From positions 33,010,501-33,074,500 of the forward strand of contig OY978526.1 in the NCBI GenBank assembly GCA_963854835.1: 64,000 nt of DNA, in the 5' to 3' direction. Made by a program: the position numbers and the translations under genes. The DNA comes from Megamerina dolium (Eukaryota > Arthropoda > Insecta > Diptera > Megamerinidae). This document shows positions 37,801 through 48,305 of the stretch, piece after piece; within the stretch, counting starts at the first letter, position 1, and each line of letters opens with the position of its first letter. The notes under the pieces are model-generated. The model saw nothing but the letters and a program-made list of their open reading frames with translations. It did not search any database and had not been told where the DNA came from.

Positions 37801-39322
37801 TGCCTCCATCAATTTTCAGTACCATAAACTTTGAACTGCAGAAATATTGATCGCATGCACTAAATATGACAGTCTCATAGTCATTTTTCAAGGATATAGG
37901 GTTGCATTATTGATTGAATCACAGTAGTGATTTGCATTGCTTGCAAAATTATTCTTCAGATATTCTTAAAAATAAGTACTCCGTATCAAATTTTATAGAA
38001 ATACCTGGTGCCTATTAGCTAGATGACAGACAGCCGTTTAAATGGTCAAATGGACAAACGGACGGACAGACAAACGGTCAACTATAGAGATGACGCTGAT
38101 GAAGAATATGCACATATACTTTTCTATATGTGTGGAGCTTCTTTGAAATGGCTACAAACGTCTGTTCGAAATTATTATACCATTGCACATGTATGCAGGG
38201 GGTATAAAAATTATTTACAATATTTAAATGTTTACGAATCATATTTGTATTATTATCTGGAACAAATACTTTAATTAAATAAGTAAATGCAATACTTTTT
38301 GCAATAATTTTTTCGTATTCATTGCTCATTTTCGAATAGTCATCTACTGTTAACATTCAAGTACAAAATGAATATTTCGGCATATTTGACAGAAACCGTT
38401 ACACACCGGTTTCTAAAACACCGAATCTCGACCAATCAACTTGAAAATTAATAATCATCCATTTGCATGCATTATTCTTGTACGTACATTAGAGTGATCG
38501 GTATGTAAGACTTTCGAATACACTTAAGTACACCATCCTGCAATATTTTTTCTTTAAAACATCAAAGACCTATTACCACAGTTTCACAAACAATATTGAA
38601 ATTGGGATCGATTTTTCCTACTGAAGAAATTATATTTTATCGCAGGGTAACTTTGAAATAAGAAAAATCTACTCCATCCACAAATTTGAAGTCCATTATC
38701 GTCTCAATAATCAATATTTTTACATGAAATTTTGGTAGTGGATCTTTTACACACAATTCTCCATAGATTTCATGATCTATAAATCTATACTAAATGCATG
38801 TGAATGCTGCAGAAGTATTACATATTCGTGAATACTTTAGATGTGGAACTCTTCAAGATCTATCCAGAGCAATTGTATGTATAATTATTGTACAACTTGT
38901 TATTGTTATGCTATATTAGTTAACCACTAATTACGGTAATTTTTTATTAGTATTGTATATTATTTAGTTACAAATCGTTGCTTTTATGTTTCAAGAGTTT
39001 TTACTACAACCACATATACTATGTAGATGTGTATTATATATAGTTTATTGGTATGTCTATTTGTAACATCAATTTCAATATTTAGCAAATTAACACTGCG
39101 GTAACGTATGCCAACTAAAATAATGACAGATTGATTGCTTGCCAGTGAGATTTCGTTGCTCATCATAATTATTAATGTTGATATTTTGTAATTAAGTTAT
39201 CGGTTTATTGATTGTTGTTGTTGTTATTGTTGTTGTATATATACATATGTATCATCATACTCACCACCATGTGTGTCCATATATTTGTTTATGCTATCAA
39301 TATATTTCAAAATTAAGGCCAT
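22896..39322 (-). CDS. ELOVL very-long-chain fatty acid elongase (373/374 aa)
   Basis: Coding exons: 39322-39265, 35861-35779, 32441-32334, 32027-31947 (4a) or 29092-29009 (4b), 26174-26118, 25836-25731, 25665-25529, 25462-25307, 23231-22896. All are GT-AG with matching phases and total 1122 nt with 4a. ELOVL enzymes sit in the ER membrane and condense acyl-CoA with malonyl-CoA, the first step of very-long-chain elongation. Signatures: KFTEFMDT (122-129), histidine box HVIHH (145-149), NTFVHIVMYTYY (175-186), TTLQMVQ (206-212). Several hydrophobic spans fit the multi-pass topology. The start ATG at 39322 gives MALILKYI, a usual ELOVL beginning. The last exon adds a 111-residue tail rich in Ser, Asn and Gly. 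The core is closest to animal ELOVL1/7 and, from memory, Drosophila CG31522/CG31523; which one is not certain. Introns 1, 2, 4 and 8 hold transposon remains. Confidence 0.96.
23816..24410. repeat. Interspersed repeat family in ELOVL intron 8
   Basis: Begins near AGCTTACTCACGAGCTCTAA and contains repeated units with the cores TCATACATTT...CCTCTAG and TTTTGTATGGAAGT. Related sequence is at 37170-37900, 40060-40335 and 54393-54570. The copy ends where RTE copy 3 is inserted. Confidence 0.65.
24411..24852 (+). mobile_element. 5'-truncated RTE copy 3 with target-site duplication
   Basis: The 9-bp sequence AGTTTTCCT flanks the copy at 24411-24419 and 24844-24852. The insert carries only the C-terminal end of the reverse transcriptase. 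From the ATG at 24436 the frame stays open for over 120 codons (PVLTYGAESWTISTSDER, RLRWLGHVERMEEHAPAKKV, RGRPNLRWKDQVLE). The tail is a (GAA)n repeat (about 24830-24843). The open frame reflects recent insertion, not a gene. It lies in ELOVL intron 8, in antisense orientation. Confidence 0.93.
26175..29008. other. ELOVL intron between exons 4b and 5
   Basis: 2834 bp, AT-rich, without a recognised transposon or coding segment. Weak open frames near 27725 and 28025 look random in composition and have no family resemblance. Confidence 0.6.
29009..29092 (-). CDS. ELOVL alternative exon 4b (28 codons)
   Basis: Encodes IAFSGWLTGHYNFRCQPVDY and ends SNNPRTLR, the same conserved segment as exon 4a with changed flanking residues. 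The acceptor (pyrimidine-rich, ending TTTACAG) and donor GTACGT are both usable and both boundaries are phase 0. It lies 2854 bp downstream of 4a and 2834 bp upstream of exon 5. Including both would repeat the segment, which is not seen in ELOVL proteins, so mutually exclusive use is the likely pattern. Expression is not proven here. Confidence 0.87.
29621..30056 (+). mobile_element. Internally deleted mariner (436 bp)
   Basis: The 19-base inverted ends AAGRGTGATCCAATARGAG lie next to TA at 29619-29620 and 30057-30058. The body retains only the C-terminal part of a mariner transposase with stops (SIDLLKEEHHIKK, PRSCDLTALDYFLWSY, then LVEMLENWTHRMHHIK). Catalytic domain 1 and the DNA-binding region are gone, so it can move only if supplied with transposase. 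It lies in the intron between ELOVL exons 4a and 4b. Confidence 0.88.
31947..32027 (-). CDS. ELOVL alternative exon 4a (27 codons)
   Basis: Encodes CLMGGWWGHYSFRCQPVDYS and ends DNPTSRR. The acceptor is CTACACTTAG with a weak pyrimidine tract. The donor is GTAAGT, strong. Both boundaries are phase 0, so it can be exchanged for exon 4b without a frame change. The segment contains the RCQPVDYS stretch conserved across ELOVL1/7 proteins (human ELOVL7 has RCDIVDYS). Confidence 0.93.
32943..33395 (+). pseudogene. Mariner transposase with the middle deleted
   Basis: The N-terminus begins MEQKANINFYFKLGKMMKQV and continues GDNSLSQSHVDEWYNRFKNG up to a stop at about 33100. After a damaged junction (NAPLHRSTFVT) the C-terminal part resumes with FGKIHLTMKGARYKDEEAIQ and MLLDRANRCIEADKT. 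The catalytic core between them is missing. The pattern is that of irritans-type mariners (DD34D), based on the N- and C-terminal motifs. It lies in ELOVL intron 2. Confidence 0.83.
34388..35717 (+). mobile_element. Mariner relic interrupted by a MITE
   Basis: Ends GGGTGTTTTTTTT and its inverted copy frame the region. Before the insertion, codons read DEAHFWLNEFVNK (stop) NYRIWSEDNP and LSVWCSLWAGGIFLATGFP. After it they read VEDMWFQQDGDTCHTSN and PARSCDLTPLNF. The last catalytic Asp is replaced by Asn in DLTPLN. Several stops and an internal deletion between GFP and VEDMW make it inactive. The family is the same broad DD41D type as at 56766. It lies in ELOVL intron 2. Confidence 0.84.
34795..35267. 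mobile_element. 473-bp MITE with TTAA target duplication
   Basis: Inverted ends of about 20 bp (RGGGTTATATACCTTTTTCT) are flanked by TTAA at 34791-34794 and 35268-35271. TTAA is the target used by piggyBac-type transposases. The ends do not start with the CCC typical of piggyBac, so the superfamily is unsure. It has no coding capacity. It interrupts the mariner relic 34388-35717 and is therefore younger. Confidence 0.87.
37170..37900. repeat. Inverted cluster of the interspersed repeat family
   Basis: Two direct units (about 37300-37375 and 37480-37535; core TTTTGTATGGAA...CTCCTTAA) face two inverted units (about 37550-37620 and 37700-37775; core TTAAGG...TTCC..ATAAA). The centre of symmetry is near 37545. 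It is non-coding, in ELOVL intron 1. The same family occurs at 23816-24410, 40060-40335 and 54393-54570. Confidence 0.68.
39265..39322 (-). CDS. ELOVL first coding exon
   Basis: The exon encodes MALILKYIDSINKYMDTHG plus the first base of the next codon, followed by the donor GTGAGT. The single base G joins AT of the next exon to give Asp, confirming the pair. A plausible acceptor (TCTTTTGCAG, minus strand) at about 39440 suggests a 5' untranslated part of 110-120 bp in this exon and at least one non-coding exon further upstream, not located. Confidence 0.88.
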
Positions 39323-40059
39323 TATGCTCTGTGGTTTTGTTTCGACTTCTTCCTTTGTGCTATCCCTTACTCTCCTTAGCTCTCCTCAGTTTAGTTTCAA
39401 TAATAATTACTAGTTGTGTATCGTTGCAATTAAATTTCCTGCAAAAGACAATATCAATCAAAAATTATTTAATGTTTTTACATATGAGCTTATTAAAATA
39501 TCAGTCAAAAGCTTATATATTCATAATGATATAAATCGCTCAGTTCAAATAATACACCTAGGCCTTTCCGTATGTCATAAAATCTAGCCCATTTTACACA
39601 AAATCATATTTGAGAATTGGTCTAAAATCGATATTTGCCATAGAAATTCAGCAATTTTGTACAGAAAAGAAGAACATATCTTAATGATCCGAGTTCTATT
39701 GTTCGAAGTCTATAGTGCCTATAGTTATTTTAATTTCACATAAAAACATTTTTTAAAAAATTCTGTAATTTTAGGAAAAGCGCAGGAAATGCCTAAAACT
39801 TTATAGGAAGCATTTCTAACATTTTGTTAAATATTTAATTACGACACTACTCACAAAGAGCAGCAATTGAACTGACATTCCTAAAGAGGTTTGGGACTGT
39901 TATGGGGTTTTCGAGGTACTGTTTTTTACGATTATTCTTTATTTCTACTTTTTTGTATATTCAAAGGGAATCCAATCTAATCCAATGACAATCTAATATG
40001 TAACCATTAATTTTGTAGAAATAAGCATTTTGTGAGCATATTCATGTAAAATGTTGAAG

Positions 40060-40335
40060 AGGAAAAATTGATGTGGGTAGAACCCTTAGCTTAGCTCCCT
40101 ATAAGCGATTCCTGGAAAACTATGGGGTTGATCGTCGATTTTCAGATGTTTTTAGTTTCATTTTGTACAAATATTAATGGGGTCAATCGTAACTACATCT
40201 CGTTAAAGACATCGAGGAAACGGGGAAACGAATTTGATAAAAACGTAACTTTGTTGTGGAAGAAATATTAATGGAGGCCGGTCAGATATTTTACCCTTCA
40301 GTGGTAACTCCTGTGGGATTATATACGCGTTTTGC
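40060..40335. repeat. Interspersed repeat family copy
   Basis: Carries GCGATTCCTGG...CTATGGGG...CGATTTTCAGATG and later GGTCAGATATTTTACCC, the cores seen at 23816-24410 and 54393-54570. Confidence 0.6.
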
Positions 40336-41770
40336 TCATTCTTCTACCATTTTTGATTCACACATATCTCTATGTAATCTCACAAAATAGGAGGGGCTCA
40401 TGTATCAAAATCGAAAATTCTTTCGCTATAGTATGCCTGATATATCTGCATAATTACTGCTTGATTTCGAGTCGAATAAAAATAGAGAAAACACGAAATT
40501 TCGGTACTTTCACATCATTCAATTTGTTTCATCGACACCTGTTTTTCTTTGTAAAAACACGATTGAAACATATATATACATATATTTTTACGATTTATAT
40601 TTTTTCAATAATATTTGCTAGTTTAATTTTAATAATTTTTACAAGCAGATAACTACCAATCTTGCTCGAAATGTGTTCTAAATAGCAGCACACTTCCAGG
40701 CAAAAATGCTCATGCTCATACTGAAAGTGAATAGAGTAGCCCACGTATACTCGATTTTATTTGAATACATTCATCCCTATGTATGGTATAAATATGACGA
40801 AAAAAATATAGCAAATATGTAGTTTGTAAAATGAATGTGGTCAAGGTTTATACTAAGGTTGTATGAATAATGTAAAGTATTGGGTGTATTACTCGGGCAG
40901 AAATGAAAACATTGAAGAATCATCACACAATACGGGTATTATCATATTATTTTTCGATTTTTGTGCACTTGAAAAATAAAAAAAATTCCGTTTCTAGAAA
41001 TGGAAGAAATTCAGTAAATTGAGAAATTATAATGTAAAATATTTTTTGAGGTTTCAAACTTAAAATTTATATTAATTTTTAAGTGAAATGCTATCGATTT
41101 GGACTTTAGAGGCATTCGATTGGAATCATATGGCCCAAAATTTAAGCTTAAGAATTTGATCTATAAATAATCGATCCAAATTATCTTGATTGTTTCACTA
41201 CACTACTTTACAATTAGTTATTTTGAACAAATACGAAGAAATTCAGGTATTCGGAATAGTTAGTATTGACCTACCGAACACATTTCTCAAATTTTTTGTA
41301 TGGTCATGATTTTGAGATAACGGTAATTTGTGGTTTTTTGGATATCAATTCATTCAAAAAAATGTTTTGCTAAACTGTTAAGTGCGATCAATGCAAACAC
41401 TTTCGAAATCAAACTTTTTTTTATCTCAAAATTGTTCAAATGTGTCTTGAGCTTAGGAGGTCGATAGTAACTAACCCCTAAACCTGAGTCTTTTTTTGGT
41501 ATTTTTAGTAGTATTTTTAAGAAGCAAATAAAATTCAAAGGTCGCAAATTGTGGGAAAAACCTACCCAAAAAATATTCCACAACTTGAAAAGCTTCTATA
41601 TAAAATTCTAATTAACAAATTGAGAATTTTTTCGGTTGTATCGCTCTGTTTCTCATCTTCGGTGTGTTCTTCATTGTACGATACGTACATATGCATAAGT
41701 TACTCCCACAATATGTGTAGCAAAGGGAAGTGATTATAATCAATAGTAATATTGATCGCAAAAATACATG

Positions 41771-41778
<8 letters not shown>

Positions 41779-41821
<43 letters not shown>
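41779..41821. repeat. (TA)n microsatellite
   Basis: Uninterrupted TA run of about 40 bp. Confidence 0.97.
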
Positions 41822-41822
<1 letters not shown>

Positions 41823-43489
41823 CATACATAAATTTGTGTCACAAACTGCGTACGCAGTTAACCTTAAAAAAAAATCATATTGGGCATGTGGATCTCACGC
41901 ACCTGCCGTTGTTATGTTGAAACCATCACATACACGTACACGTACGGTAAAAACTTGGTCAAAGTCAACAAAATAATGCGCACTCAACATAATTTCAACA
42001 GCCAACAGTGTGGCCAAGTATATAAATATATAAATATATTATTATATATATGTATATGTGTATATATTTGAAATATGCTATGTATGTAATGTGACGCACT
42101 TAACGATAATAACATTGATTGTTTCATAATATGCTTTTGCAGTGGTAGCAAAATAAATACAATATATAGTTCTTAGTTTGGAGCAGACATTCACAAGAGT
42201 ATGCACAAAAAAAAAGCAAACAAAAAAAGAACCAGCTGCAGTGTACTTATTACTTTCATACACTCGGTAATTAATACTAGCTTAACACGATGGTAAAGTA
42301 AGTTCACAGAATATCATAGGATATTGTCAAAATAAAGATTGTATATTTCATTGTGATATGAATTTCAAAAGAGATCATTTTAGTTCATGGCTCTCACCTA
42401 AATATGAGAATCGAAATTCAAGATACCTAGAAGAATATTATTTGAAAATCATATATTATAAGTGATTTAATGGATTGTCAATATTCAATGACTAATCTAT
42501 ATCAAAAAAGTTTGATAGATATTTTCTATAATTTTACTCAATTGGTGGAGCAGTGTTTGCCTTAAAATTAATTTCATCATAAAGTAAATGCAATAGGCTG
42601 TAAGGTTATATCATGAAATCATAAGAGATATTTTGGGCATACTGCCGCCTCTCATTATCTCCATGATACTTAAACATGTTAGGAAATTTATTTGGAAAGT
42701 TATGCGAAATGTTGGTGAAATATGATGGTTTCGTAACAACGACAAATTTTGATGGAAATATGTATGCACCTTAAATAAAATAAAATACATTATGAATTTA
42801 TTACGAATAGGCCTATTAAGAAATTGAATTAAATTTGAAGCAGTCATCATATCAAACAAATGGAAGAAATGCCTCCAGAATGAAGTGCAATCACGAAATT
42901 CTTATTTAAAATTATTTCACCATAATCAAAAAAAAAAAAAAAAGAGCCATGACTAGCAAATATTAAACAAAAAGAAAAAAAAAACTGGTTGAGCCAGAGC
43001 GGTAAATCTAACTGATTAAAATAGATGATGCTCATGTTTACAATGTACTATACCTATATATTTATGTAAATACCTTCATTACTCATTCGGCTTCGTTATT
43101 TCGATCAATGACATTTGCAAAAAGTAAACATACTATAGTAATATATAAAAAAAAACAACAACACGGAAACCACCCATAGTTATGATTTTTCGAATAACCT
43201 CTTTTAATGGGCCAGGCAATCAACTAAAGTCACATGTGTGTATGTACATAACTACAATGAATTATGTAAACCTGTCTATCTATGAGTATGCCTAATGATT
43301 CTACACCATCACTACGTAGTACATTCACAGTGCGGTGTGATTTAGAGAAAACATCTTTCGACCATATCGTTATCGATTGTCCAAAAAAGAATTCACTAAT
43401 GCTAATACAAATCACTTAATTAATGAAAACAAGTTAAATTATGTTGAATCTTATTAAAAATACCCATACAATATACATACTCGTCGTAT

Positions 43490-43490
<1 letters not shown>

Positions 43491-43521
<31 letters not shown>
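43491..43521. repeat. (CA)n microsatellite
   Basis: CA dinucleotide run with one CG interruption near its right end. Confidence 0.95.
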
Positions 43522-43522
<1 letters not shown>

Positions 43523-46500
43523 TACGCACATATGGTAGTTTGTTTGATCAACACAAGTTCAATAACATTATCAACTATTTATTCAAAATACCTATGTGTC
43601 TGAGTTAGTTAAACATCTGCTGAGCTGTGCTCTGTCGTCTATTTGTAATTCCATTTCCAATGCAAATTTTATTCATATTTGTTTATTTTTATTGCATCTA
43701 TTTATATTTATATATGTATATATTGTATATAGGTAGGTATATATATATATATATATATAAATGTTTTTTGTTTTTTGAAATTATACTTTGACAACAAGTT
43801 AACAAAAATGAGTCAAGGTTAAATAAATTGATTTACTAATTGGAAAGTTAATTATTAGTTACGACAAAATGGTTAACGAAAAGCCAACAAAAGTGTCTAC
43901 GTACTGTAAATACCCAATTAGTTTTAATAAATTACATAAATAGTTTGCTTTTGCAAAATAAATAGGTGCAGGCTAAACCTCCAATAGGCTAATATATTTA
44001 TGTATGTCTATCGTAAGTAGTCAGCTTGCATACCACGAACTAAAAGAGCATAAAGATAGGCTATTGCGCACCTCAGCCATTTCTAATTGAGTTTTTGTTT
44101 TAATGCATATTACGTATATATTTTTTTATTAGTTGTAATAGAATACCTTGAATAAAACAATGCAGAGTTGTAAAGAGTTACCGATTACATTGCATGATGG
44201 CGTCTTATGAGTACATGCAATGCTGTGCAGAATCATAGTTCCTTGTACACAATCTTTCTCTTTTTTTTTAGTATTTGATAAAATTAATCTTCTTACATTC
44301 TCATAACAGAACATTTTTCTTTGGGATTGGCAACCACGGTCTATCTGTATATAGTATGCATATGAGCTTGCATTTACATCAAGTTTTGTTAAGCGCGCCA
44401 TCAAAGTACAATGCAATATAATATGTTTAATTTAAAATAAATTACTTTAAGTGCATACTAGTTAGTAACAATTGGTTAGTGACAATGGAGTAATAATAGT
44501 TATTACAGTAGTTTCTATAATTACGTAATCTGATTATGAATCTATAGATCAAATTATGTTAAAATTAACTCCCATAGCTATTGCTATGGCAGTTTCTTGA
44601 TTGGAAATAATGTCTGACTCTATTGTAAATTTTTTGGGTGGTCAATGATTAATCACGCTATACCATCTCACTATTACCGTTTTTCACTCTTAGTGTCCGT
44701 CCCTGAAGGTCGAAAAACTAGATCGTCGCTTATTAATAGTTATTACATGTTCAATAAAATTTATTATGCATGCACAAATTTACAGAGAGTTAAAGACAGA
44801 GAGAGAGAGAGTCTTCAATAGTTCAACAAAACTAATTTTCACAATAATTTACACAGGGTTGCCAGAAACTTTCAAATATCAATCGTCAATTGTAGAGGAA
44901 GAAACCATAAATTGTTTAAGAGAAAATTCAACAAATGTAGGAGCACTACTGGTATAATGTTACATCGGGAAGTCTTTCGAAAGTAGTCAAAGTTTCGACA
45001 TTCTGTACACTACTTTTTAAGAAAGATATTCAGGGCTATTCTGATATCTAATTTCTAACGGAGTCGAAATTGAATCCAATCGAATTTGAATTATCGAAAT
45101 CAATGTTCGAATTCGATTGTTCAACGTGTGTGTTCGTGTTCTGTATTTCGATTTATCGGAAATTTCCGATTGAATAAATCCAACGAGGTTTTGTGGAATA
45201 AATACGGAATTCGCGGAAATAATACGTTTTTTTTTTTAAGTTTTCGTTTCATATGGTTTTCATATTTTTTTTTTTTTTAATTTTTCAGTATTTGTATATG
45301 TATAATAGGGAAAACACAAGAATGTAGAATTTTTTCGATTATATTCTACTTTCAACGTCAATCGCAGCCACAAACCAGTAACTCATTTTAATAAATTTTT
45401 TGTTAAATTTGTCATTAACAAATAGTCTACTCTTTCAGAAATTAAAAAAGTACAATGAAATGCAAATGAAAACAATGCAGGCAGCAACAAAACAAATAAA
45501 TTTTGACAGTTCGTCAAACACCTTATTAATTCTGATTCGGAAATCAGAATCGATGCGAAATCTATTCCGATCTGATCTCAGAAAACCCCTGACTGTTTTG
45601 TCGATTATTACATGCCGTCGCGGGTGTCAGATGCGGGTGACGTTGCTCAGATTTTTTCAGAAATATTAAAAACATGTTTTTTCACATGACAGCAAGTGAT
45701 TTGCAATTCACCCAATACATATTTATCATGAAAAAGCTTCGGAAAGAGCTATGTCTATGTTTTTCCTTACAATTCCATATTAATTTGACATTTATTTTTT
45801 CAAATCCGTTATTGTTATTCATAGAACTCTTCAAACGTTTGCGATTTTGGTAGGCATGACAAAAACCTTTCACGCTTCCACGCTTGTTAATTCTGTTCTG
45901 TTCTGTTTTTAAGGTCATAAATTGTCGAATAGCCGAATTGAAACACGAAAACCTGCCATTCTGGCAACTTTTTAATTTATATACATATTATGAAGTTTCA
46001 CATGGTTGTATTGCCAGACATTTAAGTTTGCTATGTCGTTTATGCACAAAAATTATCCACTAAACTTCCGTGTGTATAGGTAAATTTTCATATAAAGTTT
46101 GACAGATTATTTACGAGGTGATTAACTTATGAGTACACCTATACTTTACGAAGTTTACCTAACATCTATCAGTTTAAATGACACCCATAATATATTTATT
46201 GTGAGTTATTAATTTTTTTGTACTTCTATGTGTGAAGTTGCTATTGTGCTTACACATCGATATCGTATTGTAGCAACTTTTTGCTGTTGTAATCGTTCGG
46301 TTTTCATTTAATCAAACAATTAACACTTTTTTTCGTACCTTTGTGCACATGCAATATGTGTATGTATTTATATACATGAGGATCTGTATGATTATCATTT
46401 AGAGCTATAAAAGAATTCATTCAATTGAGGGTATTGCTACAATTGAATTACAGTTGCTATTGTAGCTATTGTAAAGTGCATTCGACTCCATATTTACAAA

Positions 46501-47288
46501 ATGGAATTAGAAGTTACCGATTAGTAATTTGTATTTTCAAAACGGACTACTTCAAATAGCTGAACCTAAACAGAACCGCAGTGTGCAAACATTGTTAAAA
46601 ATGTTCACATTCAGATTGATTGGAGCTGACTGAAATATTGGGTGACTACCTAAACGTATGTTGCTTTGCAGTAATACATTGCAACTTTTTCCTAAAGGTA
46701 ACCCATAAATTTTTGACAATGTATTATGTTCCCAAATGCATCACTGTTGTTATCGATACGCAGAAACAAGCAAACAGCACATCCATAAGAATGTATTATA
46801 AAAATAAGTAAACATACGTTGCAGCTTATTTCTATTTTCTATTTCAAATTGTGCAAGAAATTAAGATCTTTTGAATAAATATTTTCATCTGTTTTCATAT
46901 TTCTAATAATATATTGGATATTTAGGAATTTACTTAACTGAAATTGAGTTTACAGTCCTACGGTTTTGTTTACGTAGAGCTGTAACTGTATTTGGTTGTC
47001 GAAGTCAAACATGGAATGCATTCGGTTGCAACTATGATCAAAATAGATGTAGTACATACATATGTGAGTAAGTAGAACTACATATATGTACAACATACAT
47101 ATTAACTACCGTTTACTTATTTATAGATATTTTTGTATCATTTCTTCCTTTCGCTTCTAAATTTTATAAAAATTACGTACCAATTTTGGTATATTACCTA
47201 ATATTATCTCAATTGGAGATTCTTTCTACATAAGCATTAATCAGCACTTTTTTAATTATGAATAGATATTATATTATATTATTTTGTA

Positions 47289-47757
<469 letters not shown>

Positions 47758-48235
47758 GTCACATATATATAGATATTATAAACGAGGCTATGACGAAGAA
47801 CCTTTGGTACCTCTTTCAGTGTTGTTGTACGTATTGACCATTATCGGAAGCTTTTACTGAAGGAAAAATTGCTAATTGAAAATGTTTCTATTTCTGAAAG
47901 TATCAGACCATCAACGCAAACACGATGAATACAAAATCGATTCATCAGATTTTGGGAACAAACAGTTTATTATTCCAGACCAAACATTCTTGACCTACAA
48001 GCTTATGCCCATTTTAGATTTTCAAACAAATTCTGACTGGGAAGTAACCAAACAGAGTGGTGTTAGATGTCAAATAGAACTTTTCGAAGAATCTCTAGTT
48101 ATAGAGTTCACATTCACATTCAATAAATATGCGTATAAAAATCATTTAGAAAAAAAAGTGTTTCGCGTTCTGATTTTATCACGAAAAATCGAGAACGAAA
48201 ATTAAAAAAAAAATAGTGGACATTTTAATAAAACT

Positions 48236-48305
48236 TGCTGTAGCTCAATGGCTTGTTGTGTGGGCCTTCTGAGTTCCAGATCGTGGATTCAATCCCCAGC
48301 TGAGA
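48236..48305 (+). mobile_element. SINE head fragment
   Basis: Shows a decayed A box (TAGCTCAATGG) and a B box (GATTCAATCCC) with the same flanking words as the full SINE head (GGCCTTCTGA, GATCGTGG). The body is absent. It could also be called a tRNA pseudogene, but the similarity to the SINE head is closer. Confidence 0.75.

Larger units (their letters stand above)
39441..47288. other. Gene-free AT-rich interval
   Basis: I find no coding exon or RNA gene. Noncoding ELOVL 5' exons or enhancers could lie here, but nothing marks them. It contains one copy of the interspersed repeat family (40060-40335), simple repeats (41779-41821, 43492-43521, a short GA run at about 44797-44810) and A/T-rich filler. 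Confidence 0.5.

Noticed and set aside
47876..48205. 109-codon open frame next to the SINE
   Set aside because: No recognisable domain. It could be an old transposon piece, but I cannot support any call.
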